Assembly: GCF_024139115.2 (NCBI RefSeq)
Contig: NC_085139.1
Coordinates: forward strand, 143,208,652-143,272,651
Direction: 5' to 3'
Length of the DNA: 64,000 nt
From: Armigeres subalbatus
Lineage: Eukaryota > Arthropoda > Insecta > Diptera > Culicidae
How positions within the stretch are numbered: the first letter of the stretch is position 1; each line of letters opens with the position of its first letter. Made by a program: the position numbers and the translations under genes. Shown piece by piece: positions 55,641 through 64,000 of this stretch. The notes beneath the pieces are model-generated. The model did not search any database. It saw only the letters and a list, made by a program, of their open reading frames with translations, and was not told the origin of the DNA.

Positions 55641-56597
55641 AAAATGGGTGAAACGTTGGGAATTCTGCGCATTGCGGATAGGCGGAAGAACGTGTCGAGG
55701 TACCATCTGGAGCATCCATGCCAAACCAAAGTTTAGCTCTTCATGAGGTCTGCTAATCAAGGCCCACACAATCTGGACTATACGTTGCGTCCACCTGCCC
55801 TTCGTCGAGTTCTGTTCAAGTTCGTTGAGACTCTCCACCTCAAAATGTAAACAAGTAAATTGTATTTGACGCCAAATTTCAATTAAAGTGACATTATTAA
55901 AGTGTAACGCGCTTTTGAACTTTCCATTATTATTGAGCAAATCAAATGAAATTCGGCAAAAAAGAAGTTTACCAAAAGACTGGTGATTTCACCTAGCGGT
56001 AATGTTGCCTTGAGAATTGAACACAAATTGAACATATTTTGGTCATTACTTTTGAGCCAATAATAGGAAACAATGGGAAACAGTTCGGTTAAGGATAAGT
56101 GCATTAAAATGGGTGAGCTTTCTGAACACGTTTAGCGTACAGAAATGTATTTTATTCATTATTACCGTGCTCTCATTTGAAACAACATTCTCTTTTTAAA
56201 AAAGAGAAAACTTTTAAATCGGTTTCGATGTCACACAATTACTAAATTGCTCAACATTTTCCACATCAATGATAAATTTAAAAGCGACTATTTTGTTGGA
56301 AATCCATTGAATTTTAAAATAAAAGTAAATATAGTCATGATGAAGCATTAGCATTAGTATGATGTCTCAAATGGTTTTGACTCCAAATATTTTATTTCGG
56401 GTGAATTCGTTGATATTTCTGCTTCTTCTTTCTAGGACATTGTTACCAAAAAAAACGTTCATCGATTCATTGGCAGCCATAGTACCCGTATTTTCACTTG
56501 CCCCGGGTTACCTTACCTCTTAAAATTTTTTATCTGAAAATTCAAGTTTTAGCCGAAATTTTGCATTGATCTTAAGTTACGTGCAAATACACCAGTA
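55641..56597. other. AT-rich, no gene recognised
   Basis: Only short overlapping open frames; no domain or repeat boundary was seen. Confidence 0.4.
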
Positions 56598-56757
56598 CGG
56601 GGTCGTTCAACAAAGATGTCACAGGTTTGAGGGGGGGAGGTCTAAGATTTTGTGACACTACATGTATTAGGTATACAAAAAAGCGTGACAGAGGGGGGAT
56701 GGGGGTGTCTAGAAATCTCAAAAAGTTGTGGACGTCATATTTGAATCGTCCCTTAAA
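56598..56757. mobile_element. Small G-rich TIR element
   Basis: GGGGTCGTTCAAC at the left and the complement of TTTGAATCGTCCCTT at the right form the ends, with G-rich tracts (GAGGGGGGGAGG, AGGGGGGATGGGGG) inside. This is a common insect miniature-element layout. Confidence 0.65.
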
Positions 56758-58534
56758 CTTACGATTCAAAATGGTTATTCGCAAGTTTTTACTTAACTTT
56801 AATCCAAAAGTATGTTTGAACTGTTCGTTATTCCGAAATATTCCTCTATTTACAGGGTGCCTGCAAATTATGAACAGATTTTGACAGTTTGATTCTACAG
56901 AGCAAAAACAAACAATAATTGATTGAACCAGTAGCTCTGTATATATAAGCTCTCATATATAAGAGAGCATGAGAGTAAATCGTCGATTTCCCCTCTTGGG
57001 AAAAAATGTTGCAAAAGGCAGTTTTTTTGAAAACTAAAGCGAAATACAACCAAATGAAGCATCCACCTGATATAGTTATGTCTTCGCTATTGAATGATGT
57101 AGTTTGGAAACAAAAATACTTCCCCCATCCAGCTGGAGACTGCTTTTTTTCCTCGGTGGATGGTTTTATTACTGGGGGGTGGTACGAGCACGTGACTGTC
57201 TTTCTCGTCAATGACTGGATGACGGTAATTTGAGCCTTAAAATTTTCAAAATAAATTGGGCATTGGTAATCGTTGTGATATTATTGAAATAAATTTAAAT
57301 TTCTAGAATTAAATGGGCATTGATTTTCTTTTCTGAAAAACAAAAAATGGTTTTACTGCCGAACTTTTATATTATGAGGCATTACAGTATCATCTGAGCA
57401 CAGGATATTATACCAGACCCCTACCCTCTCTGGTAGGAGGGCTCCCATACAAATGAAGCACAAATTTCTACATAACTTGATCTACTTAAAAGCATAACGA
57501 GATCTAATCAAGCAAATGGAACCAAATTTGACATTTGAAGGTTTTTCAAAACAAGAAACGCGACCCCTCCCCTGTTTAAGTCTTGCTCGATTTTCAGAAC
57601 AAATTACATTCTACGGTTTTTTATTTCCTCGTACTAGGTTTTGTGTCACGTACCTACTATGTTATATTTAAAACGTCATTTTAACCATAAATTACATCAT
57701 ACTCAAATTATTTCTTTCTATAGTAGATTTTTTTTATTAATATGCATAAGTAAACTTTGATTCAATTTGAATCAAATTGAATCATAGAATGCATGTTGCA
57801 GTTACAGCTAAAAATATTAAGTTTCCATTGCCAAGGATTACTAATTCATCCAAAAAGGCCGTGAAAACCAGCGGCAATAAAGCTGAGAGAGATAATGATG
57901 GCGTGATGATGGTTTTCACCTTTTTAGTGCCTTCCTGTTTGAGCTTTGTGCTCGTTGCGTCCGCTTTAAACTGTGGATAAGACAGATCGTTATAAATTTC
58001 AGCTTATCCAAGCCTTTCCACTGGGTGCAAGATAAAATTGTGTTACTGCTGCTGCCGGTCCACTATGGGACAATAGTGGGACAGAAAAACTGAATATTAA
58101 ACCTCATATTTTAACTATGAAAAAAATTGAACATTTATAATACCTATTTACTAGAGTGATTCGAACTAGTGACTTTTTCGTCCCCAATTTGAACACGATA
58201 ACTTCTGGTATTCGGTACAGATGAACGATGAGCTTATTTGCTAACATTTTCAGATCGCGCAGTCAAATAGCAAGATCATGCTGCAGATGACTGGGCAAGG
58301 GATGGAAATTTTCTCAACTTTCTTGGGCATAAGATTATTATTGTGTTCACCTCATGGTGATATACGAATGCAAAAATTGTGAAAAAAAAGTCTCTAAAAG
58401 AGGGTTGTTATGTCAACTAAAAAAGAAGATGATCTATACGGTAGATATGCCATTTATTACGAATAAAAAAATGTGTGTTTCTTCAAGCAATGTTTTTCCT
58501 AATTCTGTTTCCAAACTTCATCTACTATTTCATT
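56758..58534. other. No gene recognised
   Basis: AT-rich. Open frames at 57006-57233 and the opposite strand overlap and have no recognised domain. Confidence 0.4.
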
Positions 58535-58616
58535 TCGCAATTTCAATCGTTCTGGTTAATCAAGGAGTAGCGACTATGAATTGAATAATCATCCAGCTTA
58601 TGTTCAGGCTCATGAA
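58535..58616 (+). mobile_element. Diverged 3' end of the GCTCAT-tailed SINE-like family
   Basis: TCTGGTTAATCAAGGAGTAGCGACTATGAATTG and the following ATAATCATCCAGCTTATGTTCAGGCTCATG align, with substitutions, to 35735-35790. Confidence 0.5.
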
Positions 58617-59084
58617 TTTTTTGCAATGTTAACAGTGTTGTACTTCTAACACGCTCTGTTGAAATATGTTCTGTCTGACTAAATCGAAAGCAATGCCACC
58701 TATTGGCCAACTAGATTATTGGTTCAATAAAGTATCTTTTCAGGAAGCTTTGGAAATACTTAAAAGGATCTATAATTATAAAGTATTGCACGCAAAAACT
58801 GTTGATTTTCAACTCCCATTTCCCGACTTCTGTGTTGAAAGTCTAATCCTTACCTGGATCGTCACGCTTCTGAACTCACTATCCCCTCCTCGAGCGTGAT
58901 GTACTTAATGGATGACCCATAAAAGTACTAAATTTGAAGACACGACGAGTTTTAGGATCGTCAACAAGAAGATAAACTCATCATTATGTATATTGAAATC
59001 AAAGATAGAGTTTTGAAATTTTTAAATCAATTTTGTCATATACATGAGAACTTATTTATGCCCACTAAAGCCTAATGAAATCCT

Positions 59085-59422
59085 CTATAGTGCGGTCCAG
59101 AGACAGGCTTGCCGGACGGTACAGTTGGGGTTTCCTTCGTGACGCCGTTCGTCGTAATCCAACAGCTCAGTCCATTTAGGAGCTCTCGATTTGGCTAAAC
59201 GATTACTAATAAAACCTATAACATTTACGATTATTTTATTCAAATTGTCTGCCTGTTGAACAGTATCACACATACCGACTTTTCGGTTGTCACCTTTCTA
59301 TACAGGGATGCACGGCTAACGAAATGTATGGAGCATGACTGCGGGATGCCGTTTTTTATTTGGTGTAGGATGACGTGAGAAACAAATTTTCTGGCGTTCC
59401 GTGGATGCATGCTTCTCGTCAA
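59085..59422 (-). pseudogene. Unrecognised decayed coding fragment in two frames
   Basis: Two minus-strand open frames abut and may be one broken protein: 59240-59422 (ARKFVSHVILHQIKNGIPQ) and 59085-59273 (DTVQQADNLNKIIVNVIGF, RAPKWTELLDYDERRHEGN, CTVRQACLW). The composition looks protein-like, with amphipathic stretches and few low-complexity runs, but I recognise no family. It may be a transposon ORF or chance. Confidence 0.25.
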
Positions 59423-59735
59423 ATTGGAAACATGAATAATTGAATAGGGAGAAGATCTTTATGGGCAGAATCCCTATTCTCATCCTCAGCATTTATTACT
59501 CAGCTGCACTTCAGCAAAAAGTACATGGTTAATATGTGAAGATTTCTATAATGATGTACGAAGCATCGATGATTCCAATCGTGTACGACAGGTTGAAAAG
59601 CGACTTGATAATAAAGGCTATGAACAAAAACAGAAAGTGTTGTCCAAGTAGATTCTCTTTTTAATTTTTCTTAATAATTATTAACAAATAGATTTTTATA
59701 AGTTTGATTATTTGTTATGTATTTTATTTTTTACT

Positions 59736-61650
59736 AGCTTTATGTACCCGGCCTTGCTCGGAGTTGCCAGTTTAATTCGCAGTTTTTTTCACCATCGGAA
59801 TTGGAATAGGTCAAAAGGATAATTGTGTTTTCTTATTGATATTTCATCATTTGATTAAAAGAAGGTAGATTACATTTGAAAACATTGACTGATTTTGAAA
59901 ATGGGATCAAACCCAAAATCGCTTTATTCCGGGCAAACGTCTATTTCTAAAGAAGGAAAAACATACACCGATGCCTTTATTCCGGAAAAACGTCTATTTT
60001 AAAGAAATGATCACATTTACCGTCCAGAAGGAAAACACTTTAATCATTGCTTTTCTCTGGGCAAACCATGATTTCGATGAAGTGTTGAGTTGATCGATCC
60101 CTGTCATCTTCGCCTTCTTAAGAAAAGAATGTTTGTTCCAAATTTGGTTGAAATCGGGCAAGGGTACAGAAGTTATGCTGGAACATTGGATCATTGCATA
60201 CCTTGCTTTTATTTATTAATCTTGAATCATTATCATATAATTATCATACCTTTTTAAAATTTGAATAAAGGTTACTCGATTATGGATCACTATGCAATTT
60301 GATCATTCATAATCATCAATCATTAATCATATCGATCGTTAATCATTAACCATACACATAGTGTGTCAACATTTAATCACGATCGGTAATCGTTAATCAT
60401 AATCCAACGGTTTTTCATCTATTATTCATAATCGTTAATTATTGTCAAAAATGAATTTAATCATTAATCATTATCAGTCATCATTTTCAAAAATTATAAT
60501 TCATTAATCATAATCTTTAATCATAGAGTTGAATGATTTAATCATTTAATCTGCTTAGAATTGGTCCTGGGGTCAGGAGTTACACTGAATTGCCCGTTTT
60601 CTAAAGACAACCGCTTTCCCTTTACCCTTCCTCTTTTCTCAACGGCCATTTCACCCCCTTTGTTATCTTCTCCTAGGGATAGAAAATGTGTGTACCAAAT
60701 TTGGTTGAAATCGGTACAGGGTTCAGAAGTTACACTAAATTGCCCGTTTTCTGAACAATACCCCTCCCTTCAGACCCCTACCCCCTTATCCAAATTTCCT
60801 CCCCGTACGATCAGCTCCTCATAGTGAATATGTGTACAAAATTTGATTGAAATCGGTCCTGGGGTTGGGAGTTACACTGAGTTGCTCGTTTTCCAAAGAC
60901 AACACCTCCCCTATACCCTCCCCTTTTTTCCAATGACCATCCATCCCTTTGTTATCTTTTCCTTATGATGTAGAATGTGTACCAAATTTGGTTGAAATCG
61001 GTACAGGGTTAATAATTTACTTTGAATTGCCCATTTTCTGAACAAAACCCCTCCCTCCAGACCCCTCTCCCTTTCCCAAATCCCCTTCCATATGATCAGC
61101 TCCTCGTAGTGAATATGTGTACACATTTTGGTTGAAATCGGTCCTGAAGTTGAAAGTTACATAGAACTGTTCGTTTTCTGAACAAAACCCCTTCCACTAC
61201 CCCTCCCCCTTTTCCAAATGACCATCCCACCCCTTTGTTAACTTCCCCTGAGGATAGAGAATGTGTGTACCAAATTTGGTTGAAATCGGTCCTGGGAGTT
61301 GAAAGTTACACAGAATTGTTCGTTTTCTGAACAAAACCCCTCCCACCACCCCGCCCCCTTCTCTACATGACCACCCCACCCCTTTGTTAACTTCCTCTGA
61401 GGATAGAGAATGTCTGTACCAAATTTGGTTGAAATCGGTCCTGGGAGTTGAAAGTTACACAGAATTGTTCGTTTTCTGAACAAAACCCTCCCACCACCCC
61501 TCCCCTTTCTACATGACCATCCCACCCTTTGTTAACTTCCTCTGAGGATAGAGAATGTCTGTACCAAATTTGGTTGAAATCGGCCAAGTGGTTCAGAAGT
61601 AGTTAGCGAACATACATACATAGATTGGTTTTATATATATAGATTTCATT
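59736..61650 (+). mobile_element. Repeat unit beginning ACTAGCTTTATGTACCCGG with internal tandem array
   Basis: It begins with ACTAGCTTTATGTACCCGG and ends with CATACATACATAGATTGG and TATATATATAGAT, a start and end wording common to a class of insect repeats. Inside are a 55-bp direct repeat (about 59920 and 59970), an AATCATTAATC low-complexity tract (60220-60545) and the array at 60550-61610. Confidence 0.6.
60550..61610 (+). repeat. Tandem array with 140-149 bp period
   Basis: The phrase ACCAAATTTGGTTGAAATCGG recurs (one base more or less) at 60694, 60836, 60981, 61121, 61269, 61418 and 61563. Each unit also has a GAACAAAACCCCTCCC stretch and a TGATCAGCTCCTC or GTTAACTTCC stretch. Units are diverged, so the array is old. 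Confidence 0.9.
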
Positions 61651-62264
61651 TTGGATAAATGCTGGTTGCGCTGACATTTTTTTGACCATATTAACCTTTT
61701 TGTCCCTTTTCGAATAAGAGTTCCTTGTCGGTTTTTATTCCAACTTGAGTAAGTTTCCATTGATATTTTCAAACTCGTTTTGCATGGAGTGGAGAAATAC
61801 AAGAAAAATATAATAAACTGATAAAATCTGCAATCTTTTAAAAATTGACATGACATTCTTGATTTGTGTAGTTTGCTATGGAACTATTATTTGGTCTATG
61901 TTTATTTTTTTAAGTGAAAAAAACCATCAACAACCCTTCCAACAATGCGCTATTCAGCAATACACCAGAAATTTTTGCTACTGCAACCCATACAAGCTGC
62001 ATTCGTAGCTGCTCCCAACGGTAGGAACCACACTTTCCTGGGATTTGCGTTCTGACACCAAAGGCTAACTGATCTTTGGTAACACATGTGTACCTAAAGG
62101 TCTTAACTCCAAGGATTTATTAGATGACAAAGAACATATAGCGTGAACGAATTCTATTATTAGTATCCCTAGAGCAGAACTATAAGGAAAACTTTTAGAA
62201 GACCCTATCGCAACATTCAAGTTTGCCAAAAACGCACAAAAATATATCAGACCATTAGGCCGGA
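61651..62264. other. No gene recognised
   Basis: AT-rich spacer without domain or repeat boundary. Confidence 0.4.
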
Positions 62265-62945
62265 AGTCATTTGGCCAAAAGGGTCGTTTGGCCGTTTGAC
62301 CGTAATGCTCATTTGGCCGAAATGGCATTAGGCCAAAAGGGTCATTTGGCAGAATAGGACATTTGGCCGAATAAGACATTTAGCCAAATAGGTCATTTAA
62401 AAAGTGAGAAATTAGGAGTAAGAAGGGAGAGGTCTCAATTCTCATTTCTCATTTCTCACTTCTAACTGTAAAAAAATAAGGAGTCAGAAGTGAGACGTCT
62501 CACTACTTACTTCGCGCTTCTCAATTTTTACAGCGAGAAGTGATAAATGAGGAGTGAGTAGAGAGACGTTCCATTACTCACTTCGCGCTTCTCACTTTTG
62601 ACAGTGAGAAATGATACATGAGGAGTGAAAAGTGAGATCTTTTCACTGTGAGAAGTGAGTGGTGCGAAGTGGGTAGTGAGACGTCTCACTACTCACTTTT
62701 TACAGTGAGACGTCGCTCTTCTCATTCCCAATTTCTAAATTCAAATGAACTATTCGGCCAAATGTCCAATCCGGCAAAATGGCCCTTTTGGCCAAACGAC
62801 CCTTTCGGCTAAACGACCCTTTCGGCCAAATTACCCTTTCGGCCAAATTACCCTTTCGGTCAAACGACCCTTCAGGTCAAATGACTCTTTCGGCCAAATG
62901 ACCCTTTCGACCAAACGATCCTTTCGGCCAAATGACCCTTTCGGA
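62265..62945. repeat. Palindromic satellite: inverted CGGCCAAAT arrays around GAAGTGAG hairpins
   Basis: The left block (62265-62400) holds the CGGCCAAAT satellite inverted, the right block (62740-62945) holds it direct. The middle is built of GAAGTGAG words with repeated small palindromes such as AGTGAGACGTCTCACT (near 62490 and 62685). Confidence 0.8.
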
Positions 62946-63757
62946 ATCCAATTTTATTCTACTTCACGTTTTCAAAAGCACCACTTCCAATAATGAAGAA
63001 CAGCTGTCATCTCTTTATTCTACGCTTGCTGCCAGGAAGCAAAGAAAAGATTAATCCACCTAATGGTGATAATGTATTGTTCTTTAAAGAGGTCAAAACA
63101 CCACAAATATAATGTAATTAAAAGCTTAGCGCTGGAAAAAATACGGTATTTTTTATATTTGTATAAACATCCAAACTATTTGGAATAATTCTTCTTCTTC
63201 TTTATGCTTCCAAATTCTTGAAATAATTCAATAGCAGACGATAAAAATCGTTATTTTTAGTATTATTTCTGTACAAAAAAATGTTGCAAAATTGAATCGT
63301 TTCTTCGCGATTATCAACACTGTCATAAAATCGAGTGTATAGAAAATCAGGGGCAGACAAAATATAAACATGTTAAAATCGGGCCTTCTTTATATCTTGC
63401 ATACACTGAATTCTGATTATACCCTATTTTATTCAAACAATTTTATTCTACACAATTCTTTTGAAATTGTCATTTGTCATTTGATTTGCACGATTTTTTG
63501 GAAGTTACACGATTTTTATTTGCACGATGTTCACAAAGTTACGCGACTTTCAAAAAGTATATTATATTTGTTTGTGCCTTATCAGATTGTAAAAAAGGGG
63601 AACAAAGTATAGAATACGTTCGTGGCATATGTTCATGGTCATCCCTGAAGTCAGGCCTTAAGGTCTAAACATGTAAAAAGATGTCTATCGACCAGTTACA
63701 AATATGCAACATGCCCTTGGTGGTACACAGAATAGAATGCGTTCATGGCACGTGGGT
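62946..63757. other. AT-rich, no gene recognised
   Basis: No coding, RNA or element signature was seen. Confidence 0.4.
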
Positions 63758-64000
63758 ATTAGGGTTTTAGTACCGGGAGTACCGGTACCGGTACCGAAAT
63801 ACCGGTACTGGCTTAATTAAAGTACCGGTATTTTCGGTACTAAGGAAAAAGTTTTGGTTAACTTAAAACTTCCGATGGCTAAAACCACATTTTTTTGAAT
63901 GCAGCAGCTAGAAAGAAAGATATTAATTTTTTTTACTAAAATTTCAAACACTTGACAATAGAGTTAATAAACTATAGAGGACGATTGTCGCTGCGTTTCC
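63758..64000. repeat. GTACCG-rich repeat running off the window
   Basis: TAGGGTTTTAGTACCGGGAG is followed by repeated GTACCGGTACCG words to about 63840. It may be the left end of a TIR element whose right end lies outside the window. Confidence 0.4.

Noticed and set aside
55532..55729. Frame rich in WPN/FGR repeats, also near 62065 and 62745
   Set aside because: A translation of the CGGCCAAATGACC satellite; the repeat period does not preserve a frame.
60220..60545. AT-rich AATCAT tract as a possible replication origin
   Set aside because: Simple low-complexity repeat; nothing supports origin function.

Overview
This is eukaryotic, AT-rich, repeat-dominated DNA with no recognisable single-copy protein-coding host gene. 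The set of repeat families points to an Aedes-type mosquito: Feilai-like tRNA-derived SINEs, several tRNA-headed SINEs with GAA tails, a Juan-like Jockey LINE, RTE and R1/I-group LINEs, Ty3/gypsy and BEL/Pao LTR elements, and many small terminal-inverted-repeat elements. The species assignment is inference from family resemblance; no search was run.

Layout. 1-5.2 kb: two decayed LINEs on the minus strand (R1/I-group gag plus endonuclease, then a Juan-like reverse transcriptase) with a SINE between them. 5.9-8.5 kb: a Feilai SINE and a large palindrome whose left arm carries an 846-bp retro-insertion built on 151-bp tandem repeats. 8.5-14.3 kb: mostly unannotatable AT-rich DNA ending in purine- and pyrimidine-rich tracts. 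14.8-17.8 kb: a TIR element with iterated motifs beside a BEL/Pao relic. 20.4-24.35 kb: a minus-strand RTE LINE with an hAT-like element inside it. 24.97-30.49 kb: the best-preserved element, a Ty3/gypsy retrotransposon with 203-bp LTRs that differ at 2 positions and a 5-bp target duplication, inserted into an older LINE relic that also carries an hAT-like element. 32.6-39.1 kb: a SINE, a LINE endonuclease scrap, a 700-bp degenerate tandem array, an RTE fragment split by a 1.2-kb hAT-like element, and a hairpin. 40.07-43.19 kb: a 3.1-kb foldback whose arms contain 152-bp tandem repeats. 43.6-46.3 kb: the least repeat-like part of the window. 47.7-50.9 kb: a 3.2-kb hAT-like unit filled with nested SINEs. 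51.04-54.74 kb: a full-length RTE LINE with a 12-bp target duplication, itself interrupted by an hAT-like element. 55-64 kb: tandem satellites, small TIR elements and unannotated AT-rich DNA.

No gene set in the window forms a host pathway. The proteins are retrotransposon machinery (Gag, protease, reverse transcriptase, RNase H, integrase, endonuclease), almost all broken by frameshifts, stops or insertions. Nesting gives a relative chronology: LINE relic first, then hAT-like element and gypsy, then LINE-tail insertion into the gypsy gag. The most notable points are a 110-nt intron-like gap that would put gypsy gag and pol in one frame if spliced, six iterated palindromic sites in the same element's leader, a 5' start module shared by two LINEs of different clades, a transposon with eight iterated motifs, and hammerhead-ribozyme-like repeats.
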